29,306 nucleotides of DNA from Candidatus Woesebacteria bacterium (GTDB taxonomy: Bacteria > Patescibacteriota > Microgenomatia > UBA1400 > MFAQ01), in contig JAGVOE010000050.1 in the NCBI GenBank assembly GCA_020052895.1, forward strand, positions 1 to 29,306. The letters are read 5' to 3'. The position numbers and the translations under genes are program-made. The notes below the pieces were generated by a model. The model worked only from the letters and a program-made list of their open reading frames with translations, ran no database searches and was not told the DNA's origin. Of the stretch, positions 23,163-29,306 are shown one piece after another. Each line of letters starts with the position of its first letter. The stretch's first letter is position 1.

Positions 23163-24239
23163 ATGAAGCACAGTCTTTCTTCTCGCCGTCTCTCCCTGTC
23201 GATTCTTTTTTCTGGCATCTTGGTTGCTTGTTTTGGCCTGATAGCGATCTACGACGCCTCGGTTATCGACGCCTATCGGACTTTTGGAGACAAGTTTCAC
23301 TACGTTAAACAACAGTCTCTCTGGCTGGGACTAGGCCTTATAATCACCCTCATCGTTGCCCAGATACCCATAGCCTGGATCAAAAAAAACGCCACCAGTA
23401 TTTATGGTTTGTCCTTGCTCCTCATGTTTTTAGTCCTCATCCCAGGAGTGGGTTCCAAATTACTGGGTGCCAGAAGGTGGCTGATCCTCGGACCGATCGT
23501 TTTCCAACCCTCTGAGTTGCTAAAAATCACTCTCGCCATCTATCTGGCTAAGTGGCTCAGCACTTACCAGGAGTTTAAGCACTTCTTGGGTCTAATCGCT
23601 TTTAACATTGGCTTAATCATGCTCCAGCCGGATCTAGGTACCGCCATTATCACCGTGGGCCTAGCTTTTATGATCTACTACTTGTCCGGAGCCAAGATCA
23701 AAGAAATGTTTATTTTTTGTTTGCTTATTACCTTGGCGACTAGTGTCTTAATTGTCTCGTCACCTTATCGTCTCAACCGAGTTCGCACTTTTGCCGATCC
23801 GACCCAAGATCCTCTGGGGACTTCGTATCACATCAATCAGGTTCTCTATGGCCTAGGGTCAGGGGGCCTCTACGGCGTCGGTCTCGGCATGTCCCGTCAA
23901 AAATACGCTTACTTACCCGAAGCCACTACCGACTCAATTTTTGTAATCATTGCCGAGGAATTTGGTTTTTTTGGCAGTACTATTCTCATCTTGTTACTGG
24001 CTGGTCTACTCATGTTCTCTCTCAAAGTGGCCACCGGTGTTGAAGATAAGTTTGATAAACTATTGGCTAGTGGTATTTCGTTACTATTTTTGATACAAAT
24101 ATTGGTAAACCTTAGCGCCATGGTGGCCATCATTCCTCTTACCGGTGTTCCACTACCTTTTATCTCTTACGGAGGATCCTCTCTGGTGACTAACTTTCTA
24201 GCTCTAGGCCTCCTTATCAACATCGCCAAACGAACATGA
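23163..24239 (+). CDS. ftsW: Septal peptidoglycan glycosyltransferase FtsW (SEDS family)
   Basis: This 358-aa polytopic SEDS protein polymerises lipid II into glycan strands together with FtsI. Family blocks appear in order: an N-terminal helix with I-A-I-Y-D-A-S, then G-A-R-R-W-L-I-L-G-P-I-V-F-Q-P-S-E-L (about 98-115), L-Q-P-D-L-G-T-A (about 155-162, with the catalytic Asp), G-L-Y-G-V-G-L-G-M-S-R-Q-K-Y-A-Y-L-P-E-A-T-T-D in pieces (about 236-258), and G-V-P-L-P-F-I-S-Y-G-G-S-S (about 329-341). All are close to consensus, unlike MurG and MraY. RodA is the alternative name for this fold, but the position between mraY and murG and beside ftsI supports FtsW. It overlaps murG by 4 nt. Confidence 0.94.
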   Translation: MKHSLSSRRLSLSILFSGILVACFGLIAIYDASVIDAYRTFGDKFHYVKQQSLWLGLGLIITLIVAQIPIAWIKKNATSIYGLSLLLMFLVLIPGVGSKLLGARRWLILGPIVFQPSELLKITLAIYLAKWLSTYQEFKHFLGLIAFNIGLIMLQPDLGTAIITVGLAFMIYYLSGAKIKEMFIFCLLITLATSVLIVSSPYRLNRVRTFADPTQDPLGTSYHINQVLYGLGSGGLYGVGLGMSRQKYAYLPEATTDSIFVIIAEEFGFFGSTILILLLAGLLMFSLKVATGVEDKFDKLLASGISLLFLIQILVNLSAMVAIIPLTGVPLPFISYGGSSLVTNFLALGLLINIAKRT

Positions 24240-25306
24240 AAAAACTCATCATCTTCACCGGCGGCCATCATAACAGCTCGCTTGTCGTCGCTCAAGCTCT
24301 CCGCAAGGAAGGCTACCAGATCATCTGGATCGGGCACAAATTTACCTCCAAGGGAGAAAAAAGCCTCTCGGCTGAGTATCAGGAGATCATTCGAGCCCAA
24401 ATTAAGTTTTTGGAGCTCAAAGCCGGCAAGTTTTACCACAAAGCCGATCCTTTGGAGTGGTTTAAAATCGCTTTTGGCTTTCTGCAAGCCTTTGTTTACC
24501 TACTTTCCTATCGCCCTCAGCTCATCTACTCCTCTGGCGGCTATCTGGCCGTCCCCGTCGTCATCTCCGCCTGGCTGCTCCGTATTCCTTCTCTAACTCA
24601 CGAGCAGACGGTCATCGCTGGCTGGGCCAACAAGGCCATTGCCCCCTTTGTCAAAAAAATTCTCCTGACTCACCCCACCTCTCTAAAAAACTATCCTCAA
24701 GCCAAGTCGGAGGTGGTGGGTTTACCCATTCGAAAAGAACTACTAAACAAAAAGTTCACCCAAAAATATAGCCCCAAGCTTCTCTACATTACCTGTGGTA
24801 AGCAAGGCTCTCACCTGATCAATCAGGCTTTATTTCCAATTATTCCCCAGCTGGTAAAAAAGTTTACCGTCGTTCATCAAACCGGTTCCAACTCTCTAAC
24901 TAAGGACATTGATCGAGCCAGAAGGCTAAAAGAGAGATTGGGTCAGGATGGGAGTCGCTATCTTTTTGCTCCTTACTTTTTTGAGGCCGATGCGGCCACT
25001 TATATTCGCTCAGCCTCGATCATTGTTAGCCGGTCTGGTGCCCATACCGTCTACGAGCTCATGCTTTTGCAAAAGAAGGCCGTCTTGATTCCCATCTCCT
25101 GGGTCTCTCACAACGAGCAGCTGCTAAACGCCCACCTAGCCAAGGACCAAATCGGCAGTCAGATCTTGGAAGAAAAAAATCTGAGTCCGGAGACTCTCTA
25201 TCAAGCCATTCTTGATCTGGATAAGAAACCAGCTACCCAGCCTACTATCAAATTGATCACCAATGCGACTGAAAAGATCACGGACATCATCCATCACTCT
25301 CTATAA
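24236..25306 (+). CDS. murG: UDP-GlcNAc:lipid I N-acetylglucosaminyltransferase MurG, divergent
   Basis: This 356-aa GT-B enzyme should add GlcNAc to lipid I on the inner membrane face. The N-terminal glycine loop reads F-T-G-G-H-H-N-S-S (7-15), shorter than the usual G-G-T-G-G-H-x-x-P. S-S-G-G-Y-L-A-V-P (99-107) and T-H-E-Q-T (121-125, usually H-E-Q-N) keep the central family pattern. In the C-terminal half I-V-S-R-S-G-A-H-T-V-Y-E-L (about 260-272) and S-H-N-E-Q-L-L-N-A hold the UDP-GlcNAc site. The deviations are in the acceptor-side loops. Placement between ftsW and ftsQ supports MurG strongly. It overlaps ftsQ by 44 nt. Confidence 0.9.
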   Translation: MKKLIIFTGGHHNSSLVVAQALRKEGYQIIWIGHKFTSKGEKSLSAEYQEIIRAQIKFLELKAGKFYHKADPLEWFKIAFGFLQAFVYLLSYRPQLIYSSGGYLAVPVVISAWLLRIPSLTHEQTVIAGWANKAIAPFVKKILLTHPTSLKNYPQAKSEVVGLPIRKELLNKKFTQKYSPKLLYITCGKQGSHLINQALFPIIPQLVKKFTVVHQTGSNSLTKDIDRARRLKERLGQDGSRYLFAPYFFEADAATYIRSASIIVSRSGAHTVYELMLLQKKAVLIPISWVSHNEQLLNAHLAKDQIGSQILEEKNLSPETLYQAILDLDKKPATQPTIKLITNATEKITDIIHHSL

Positions 25307-26066
25307 AAGGCTGGCTCTCGCCGTTCCCAGTGTCCTCCCCATGATTCTTTTATTTCTGTTTGGGCTTCTTGTTTACCAGCTATTTACTATTCGCCAAATT
25401 AAGTGTTCTCTAAATGACACCCCCTGTCCAGTAGAGCTCCTCGACAAGATCAATAAATATCTCGGCTCAAATATGTTGTTTCTAAATCAGAAAGAGTTGA
25501 CTGCTTCGCTTAAAGCTTCTTTTCCGATCGAAAAAACCAATCTTGGTTTTCAGATGTTTAACACTTTAGCTGTTAAGGTAGAAGGCCGTCTGACCTCAAT
25601 CAACACCCAGCTTTCTCTGGAAAAAACTCTTCCGGTTCTCAGCTTTGATGGTCGTGAAGGCTCTACCGAGTCGGCGATCTTTCAGAAGCCCAGTGAGGAA
25701 ATTAGCCACTCAACTCAGTCGATAGAGTATCTCAACTTTGAAATTTGGGACAACGGCCTTATGTCTCCTGCAGCCTCCTCCGACTCAAAAATCAAGTATC
25801 TCTTTACCACCAAGCCAGACACCAGCGCCGTTCGGTCGGTCTACTCGGTTATTAAGCTACTTGAAAAATACTTAGAGGTTGACCAGATCTGGATTCTAAA
25901 TGCTCGGGTTTTCTTGAGACGCTCGGGCCAACCTGATATCATTGTAGGTGTACCCTTCGATGAGGATAGTTTGGTGCAGGCCTTGCAATCGCTTGCTTAC
26001 CTCACTACTATTAAAAAAGATGCGAAGGTTATAGATTTAAGATTTAAAAACCCCATCATAAGATAA
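25263..26066 (+). CDS. ftsQ: Cell division protein FtsQ/DivIB-like
   Basis: This 267-aa bitopic protein has a basic start (M-R-L-K-R-S-R), one membrane helix (about 22-42) and an outside part that begins with a POTRA-type region (about 44-113): I-R-Q-I-K-C at the first strand, then L-G-S-N-M-L-F-L-N (68-76) as the conserved second block. FtsQ links FtsL/FtsB to the divisome. Sequence identity in this family is always low, so the call leans on topology and on its place directly before ftsA and ftsZ. Two cysteines (about 48 and 55) close to the membrane are unusual. The start codon lies 44 nt inside murG. Confidence 0.82.
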   Translation: MRLKRSRTSSITLYKRLALAVPSVLPMILLFLFGLLVYQLFTIRQIKCSLNDTPCPVELLDKINKYLGSNMLFLNQKELTASLKASFPIEKTNLGFQMFNTLAVKVEGRLTSINTQLSLEKTLPVLSFDGREGSTESAIFQKPSEEISHSTQSIEYLNFEIWDNGLMSPAASSDSKIKYLFTTKPDTSAVRSVYSVIKLLEKYLEVDQIWILNARVFLRRSGQPDIIVGVPFDEDSLVQALQSLAYLTTIKKDAKVIDLRFKNPIIR

Positions 26067-26067
26067 T

Positions 26068-27345
26068 ATGGCTAAAACACCAGGCATTAATGCCATTGAT
26101 ATAGGCTCCAGTAAAATCACCTGTCTGATAACCGGACTATCTCTGGACAGCGGCAAAATAAACGTCATTGGCGTGGCCACCGTCCCCAGTCGAGGAGTCC
26201 GAAAAGGTCAGATCGTAAACATCGAGGAATGCGTGGGGGCTATTACGGATTGTGTCGAGTCGGCCGAGCGTATGGCCGGAGTCGGTCTTGACTCCGCCTT
26301 TGTTTCCATCTCCGGTGAACAGATTGAGTCTCAAAACTCTCACGGTCTGGTGGCCATTCGAGAGGCAGACGAAGAAATCTCCGGAGAAGATATTTTTCGA
26401 GTTATCGAGGCCGCTCGGGCCGTTTCTCTTCCCACTTCCAGAGAGATCATCCATGTTTTGCCGAGCGAGTTTGTCGTCGATAGCCAGCGGGGGATTAAAG
26501 ACCCCACCGGTATGTCTGGTATTCGTCTCGAGACAGAAGCTCATCTCATTACCGGCCTATCACCAGCGATTAAAAATGTTTCCCGCTGTGTCAGCGAGCT
26601 TGGTGTCAATGTAGCTGGTCTGGTTTTTACCGGCCTGGCTTCGGCAGAGTCGGTTTTAAGCGATACCGACAAGGAGCTAGGGGTTATTTTGGTAGACATC
26701 GGCGGTGGTACTACTAGTGTCTGCATTTATTTAGAAGGTTCTTGCGTTTACTCTGCTGTCATTCCAGTGGGATCCAAAAAAATTAGCGACGATATTGCCA
26801 TCGGTTTGCAAATTAGTGTTGATAGTGCCGAGAAAATCAAACATTACGTCAGTCGGTCTAAGAACGAAAGAGATGACGACGATGACCAAAAAACTTCCGA
26901 CGACATTGACCTTTTGAAGCTCGGCATAAGTGAGGATGTCAAAAAAGTTTCCCGTAAAACCATTATCGAAGGGATTATTCGGCCTCGGCTCAACGAGATT
27001 TTCTCCATGGTCAACCAGGTCATCAAGAAGTCTGGCTACGAAGGTCAAGCCCCAGCTGGAGTCGTATTGACGGGCGGTGGTGCCTTAACTGTCAACTGCA
27101 CCGAAGCCTGCCGAAGAGTTATGCAACTACCGGCCAAGATCGGCACTCCGTCCGGTCTCTCGGGTATGATTGAAGAAATCTCTACTCCGACCGCTTCTAC
27201 CGCGGTTGGTTTGATACTCTATGGCTACAAACGTAAAGAGGAAATGCCCTCTTCCGGCTTTAAGCTATCTGGTATGATAAAGGGAATTCCGGGCCAAAAG
27301 GCTATCGGTAAGGTCGTCGATTTTATAAAATCATTTTTACCATAA
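26068..27345 (+). CDS. ftsA: Cell division protein FtsA
   Basis: This 425-aa actin-like ATPase tethers FtsZ to the membrane. The phosphate-1 loop A-I-D-I-G-S-S-K-I (9-17), the 1C subdomain (about 85-165), phosphate-2 V-D-I-G-G-G-T-T-S-V and the adenosine loop L-T-G-G-G-A-L-T are all clear. The last 12 residues, G-K-V-V-D-F-I-K-S-F-L-P, form the amphipathic membrane-targeting helix. A very acidic stretch with five consecutive aspartates (about 268-272, N-E-R-D-D-D-D-D-Q) sits between two helical parts of the second domain and is not typical. It lies 1 nt from both ftsQ and ftsZ. Confidence 0.96.
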   Translation: MAKTPGINAIDIGSSKITCLITGLSLDSGKINVIGVATVPSRGVRKGQIVNIEECVGAITDCVESAERMAGVGLDSAFVSISGEQIESQNSHGLVAIREADEEISGEDIFRVIEAARAVSLPTSREIIHVLPSEFVVDSQRGIKDPTGMSGIRLETEAHLITGLSPAIKNVSRCVSELGVNVAGLVFTGLASAESVLSDTDKELGVILVDIGGGTTSVCIYLEGSCVYSAVIPVGSKKISDDIAIGLQISVDSAEKIKHYVSRSKNERDDDDDQKTSDDIDLLKLGISEDVKKVSRKTIIEGIIRPRLNEIFSMVNQVIKKSGYEGQAPAGVVLTGGGALTVNCTEACRRVMQLPAKIGTPSGLSGMIEEISTPTASTAVGLILYGYKRKEEMPSSGFKLSGMIKGIPGQKAIGKVVDFIKSFLP

Positions 27346-27346
27346 A

Positions 27347-28534
27347 GTGGGTCTCGTTAAACCAGATACAAACACCTTTGCCAAGATAAAAGTTCTTGGT
27401 GTTGGCGGTGGTGGCAACAATGCCGTGAACTCCATGATTACTTCCGGAAAAATCAAGGGCGTTGAGTTTATTGCTATCAACACCGACATGCAAGCTTTAT
27501 TGGCTAGCAATGCCGACATCAAACTTCAAATCGGAGAAAAAAGTACTAAAGGTCTCGGCTCTGGCTCCAATCCCGAAATGGGTGCCACTGCCGCTGAGGA
27601 GTCGCGAGAAAAGATCAAAGAAGTTCTTATGGGCGCCGACATGGTTTTTATCACCGCCGGTGAGGGTGGGGGAACCGGTACTGGCGCCGCCCCTATTATC
27701 GCCGAAATCGCCAAGAAGGACGTCGGGGCTCTGACAGTAGCTGTGGTGACCAAACCTTTTCTCTTTGAAGGCGCCAGACGTCGGGTACAGGCCGAAGAAG
27801 GCGTGGAAAAACTAAAAGACAATGTCGATACTTTGATCGTCATTCCCAATCAGCGTTTAATGGATGTAATCAAAAAAGACCAAACTCTAATTGATGCCTT
27901 CAAAACGGCCGACTCAGTTCTGGGCCAAGGGGTTCAGAGTATCTCCGATCTCATCACTTTGCCCGGGCTCGTAAATGTTGACTTCGCCGATGTTAAGACT
28001 GTCATGGCCAATGCCGGCTCTGCCCTCATGGGTATTGGTCGAGCTAGCGGAGAAAAAAGAGCTCTCATCGCGGCCAACGCCGCCGTCAGCTCACCGCTTC
28101 TGGAGGTCAGTATCGAAGGAGCCAAGGGTATCTTGTTCAACATTACCGGCGGCAAGAGCCTGACCATGAACGAGGTCAACGATGCCGCTACCATTATCAC
28201 TCAGTCTGCCGATCCGGACGCCAACATCATTTTTGGGGCTACCATTCGAGCCGAAATGGGTGAGGACATTCAGATCTCAGTCATTGCGGCTGGCTTTGAT
28301 ACTCTTCGCCACTTTTCTTCTCCCCACTCGACCACCTATTTTAAACCAGCTGGTGTAGAGTCGGTCCAGTCTTCTCCCCCCGTCATCCCGAGCGTAGCCG
28401 AGGCCATGCCTGCCGGCAGGCAGGGATCTCACTCCAATCTGCCCAAATCGATCGGTAAGTATAAGCTGGAACACGATGAAGTCAGCATTGAGGACGATCT
28501 AGATATCCCCACCTTCCTCCGCAACAAATCCTAA
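27347..28534 (+). CDS. ftsZ: Cell division GTPase FtsZ
   Basis: This 395-aa tubulin homologue forms the division ring. It starts with GTG and has G-V-G-G-G-G-N-N (18-25), the GTP signature G-G-G-T-G-T-G (107-113), and the T7 loop N-V-D-F-A-D (210-215) whose D212 and D215 complete the GTPase site of the next subunit. The core ends near 320; a linker follows, then the conserved tail D-L-D-I-P-T-F-L-R-N-K (384-394), the docking peptide for FtsA. The linker contains residues 345-361, encoded by a palindromic repeat insertion that keeps the reading frame. It ends the dcw cluster; a TATAAT lies 6 nt after its stop. Confidence 0.97.
   Translation: MGLVKPDTNTFAKIKVLGVGGGGNNAVNSMITSGKIKGVEFIAINTDMQALLASNADIKLQIGEKSTKGLGSGSNPEMGATAAEESREKIKEVLMGADMVFITAGEGGGTGTGAAPIIAEIAKKDVGALTVAVVTKPFLFEGARRRVQAEEGVEKLKDNVDTLIVIPNQRLMDVIKKDQTLIDAFKTADSVLGQGVQSISDLITLPGLVNVDFADVKTVMANAGSALMGIGRASGEKRALIAANAAVSSPLLEVSIEGAKGILFNITGGKSLTMNEVNDAATIITQSADPDANIIFGATIRAEMGEDIQISVIAAGFDTLRHFSSPHSTTYFKPAGVESVQSSPPVIPSVAEAMPAGRQGSHSNLPKSIGKYKLEHDEVSIEDDLDIPTFLRNKS
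28381..28430. repeat. Nested dispersed-repeat insertion in the ftsZ linker
   Basis: An outer element begins CGTCATCCCGAGCGTAGCC at 28381 and resumes as GGGATCTC (28423-28430). Inside it sits a 21-nt piece centred on a perfect 16-bp palindrome, TGCCTGCCGGCAGGCA (28407-28422). Without the inner piece the outer sequence would read continuously as GTCATCCCGAGC...GAGGGATCTC, a type of dispersed repeat I recall from many bacterial genomes. The inner piece is exactly seven codons, so the frame is kept and reads A-M-P-A-G-R-Q. Confidence 0.7.
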
Positions 28535-28539
28535 TAGGC

Positions 28540-28545
28540 TATAAT
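28540..28545 (+). promoter_or_regulatory. -10 box (TATAAT) for the gene after ftsZ
   Basis: A perfect TATAAT lies just after the ftsZ stop. No recognisable -35 is present at 16-18 bp spacing. It would give a leader of roughly 43 nt before the GTG at 28595, long enough to include the strong ribosome binding site. Confidence 0.45.
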
Positions 28546-28582
28546 ACCTCGTAATCATCTTGCTCGTTAAATCTTTTGTGGG

Positions 28583-28590
28583 AGGAGGTG
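28583..28590 (+). promoter_or_regulatory. Perfect Shine-Dalgarno sequence (AGGAGGTG)
   Basis: AGGAGGTG fully complements the usual 16S rRNA 3' end. The AGGAGG part ends 6 nt before the GTG at 28595 but only 3 nt before the in-frame TTG at 28592, so it selects the GTG. No other gene in the window has a comparable site at proper spacing. Confidence 0.85.
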
Positions 28591-28594
28591 CTTG

Positions 28595-29134
28595 GTGTCA
28601 AGATCCACCACTTTTGAAGGTCATGAAATCCAAAGCATAGTAGGCAACGTCGTCTTGGCCATTAGTCCGTTAATTTTTATTCTTATGGCCGAATTTTCTA
28701 TCGGCCTTGGAGTTCACTGGACATTTCTGGTCATCTGTGCCTTTTTTATCATTCAGTTTCCTCATCAAACCTATCTTTTCTTTGAGATTAAGCATTTGAT
28801 TGACAAAAACGACCCCGTGGATAATCTCAATTTCGTCAAGGTGGCTGTCTTTGGCAGTTTGAGTCTACTGGGTCTCGCTCTTCAAGTAATAACCATCATT
28901 CGACTAATAGCTCTTTTAAATCTCGGGCATTACGGCCTCTTGACGGTCATTCCTTTGTCCTTTGTAGCTTCCTTTGGTGCTTGTCTGGGACTCACCGATC
29001 TGTCTATAGCTCAAGGACTTCGGCTTCCCTTATTATCTAAACACCTCAAATTGGTAGCGCAAAGCTCTGACTTTATGGCACTCTGTCTGGGGACCACCAT
29101 TCTTCTTGCCAGCTTAGTTCTACTATTTCTTTAA
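28595..29134 (+). CDS. Unknown polytopic membrane protein downstream of ftsZ
   Basis: I do not recognise this 179-aa protein. It has about five predicted membrane helices (roughly 17-37, 40-60, 84-112, 117-140 and 157-178) and short loops. A charged stretch, E-I-K-H-L-I-D-K-N-D-P-V-D-N-L, lies between helices 2 and 3. No cysteine-rich, nucleotide-binding or transporter signature is evident. The GTG start is set by the perfect Shine-Dalgarno. It has its own -10 box and a terminator, so it forms a single-gene transcript apart from the dcw cluster. Strong translation signals suggest it is made at high level or under separate control. Confidence 0.7.
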   Translation: MSRSTTFEGHEIQSIVGNVVLAISPLIFILMAEFSIGLGVHWTFLVICAFFIIQFPHQTYLFFEIKHLIDKNDPVDNLNFVKVAVFGSLSLLGLALQVITIIRLIALLNLGHYGLLTVIPLSFVASFGACLGLTDLSIAQGLRLPLLSKHLKLVAQSSDFMALCLGTTILLASLVLLFL

Positions 29135-29149
29135 TCGTCTTTATTTGTC

Positions 29150-29182
29150 AATCGCTCTCAACTTTGGGGGCGATTTTTATTT
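29150..29182 (+). terminator. Rho-independent terminator
   Basis: AATCGCTCTC pairs with GGGGGCGATT over 10 bp (two are T-G wobbles) around the 6-nt loop AACTTT, and TTTATTT follows. It lies 15 nt after the stop at 29134. On the other strand no T-run follows the stem, so it works for the plus-strand transcript only. Confidence 0.82.
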
Positions 29183-29201
29183 CACGGATCATTTCCTAAG
29201 T

Positions 29202-29306
29202 TCATTTAGTGAATAAGTCGCGATACATATGGGAATGACGGCCAACACAATATGCCGTCAGATTTCCACCGCCTAAGGTACACCAACAGGAAATATACTC
29301 ACGGAG
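29202..29306 (-). CDS. Possible C-terminal end of an unknown minus-strand gene
   Basis: The minus strand is open from the window edge for 34 codons and stops at TGA (29204-29202). The peptide holds Cys and His pairs (I-S-C-W-C near its start, then Y-C-V-G-R-H-S-H) and ends L-F-T-K. The other frames are closed or shorter here. If real, the gene converges on the membrane protein gene, with the terminator in between. I do not recognise it, and 34 open codons may be chance. Confidence 0.3.
   Translation of the reverse strand, partial: LREYISCWCTLGGGNLTAYCVGRHSHMYRDLFTK

Noticed and set aside
26059..26067. TAAGATAAT directly before ftsA considered as a promoter
   Set aside because: It is too close to the start codon for transcription to begin upstream of it, and there is no -35 partner.
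28592..28594. TTG start for the membrane protein after ftsZ
   Set aside because: It is only 3 nt from the end of AGGAGG; the GTG at 28595 lies at the ideal 6 nt.
29236..29260. Hairpin with TGACGGC and GCCGTCA arms considered as a terminator or small RNA
   Set aside because: The arms are 7 bp around an 11-nt loop, no T-run follows, and the region may be coding on the minus strand.
1..29306. tRNA, rRNA, CRISPR and prophage elements
   Set aside because: Reading both strands I saw no cloverleaf with a T-loop signature, no rRNA-like stretch, no regular direct repeat array and no phage structural genes.

Overview
The window looks like a chromosomal segment of a Candidate Phyla Radiation (Patescibacteria) bacterium, probably of the Microgenomates group. 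This is a judgement from gene content, not a computed placement. The signs are very dense, overlapping genes, small divergent versions of division and peptidoglycan proteins, a DUF4012 protein beside glycosyltransferases, almost no Shine-Dalgarno sequences, and an in-frame repeat encoding MPAGRQG, a peptide I recall as frequent in proteins of this group. TGA is used as a stop, so the code is not the recoded one of Gracilibacteria/SR1.

Region 1 (1-13693) is a surface-glycan locus. A glycosyltransferase 2 gene leaves the window on the minus strand. From 233 a run of twelve plus-strand genes, nearly all abutting or overlapping, encodes three GT2 enzymes, five GT4 enzymes, two multi-spanning GT-C (GT39-like) enzymes, a hexapeptide acetyltransferase, an O-antigen polymerase/ligase-like protein and one unknown membrane-anchored protein. 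No flippase or nucleotide-sugar synthesis gene is present here.

Region 2 (13694-17718) begins with a PglC/WcaJ-type phosphoglycosyl transferase, which would start glycan synthesis on undecaprenyl phosphate. It is followed by a large DUF4012 protein, a short RecO and an unknown membrane-anchored protein.

Region 3 (17707-18249, minus strand) is a complete REP-associated tyrosine transposase (RAYT). Its own coding sequence contains two inverted GTAG-plus-hairpin REP units.

Region 4 (18250-28534) is a compact division and cell wall (dcw) cluster: mraZ, rsmH, ftsL, ftsI, dgkA, mraY, ftsW, murG, ftsQ, ftsA, ftsZ. It has a sigma70-like promoter and two 10-bp-spaced MraZ-type operator repeats. The Mur ligase genes normally inside such clusters are missing, and dgkA lies where murE/murF usually are. 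The ftsZ linker carries an in-frame nested palindromic repeat.

Region 5 (28535-29306) holds an unknown five-helix membrane protein with the only textbook Shine-Dalgarno sequence in the window, a rho-independent terminator, and the possible C-terminal end of a minus-strand gene.

The glycan locus and the dcw cluster share the undecaprenyl-phosphate carrier. DgkA could regenerate Und-P, the phosphoglycosyl transferase and MraY would both use it, and the DUF4012 protein is a candidate for transferring finished glycan to the wall; that last role is inference.
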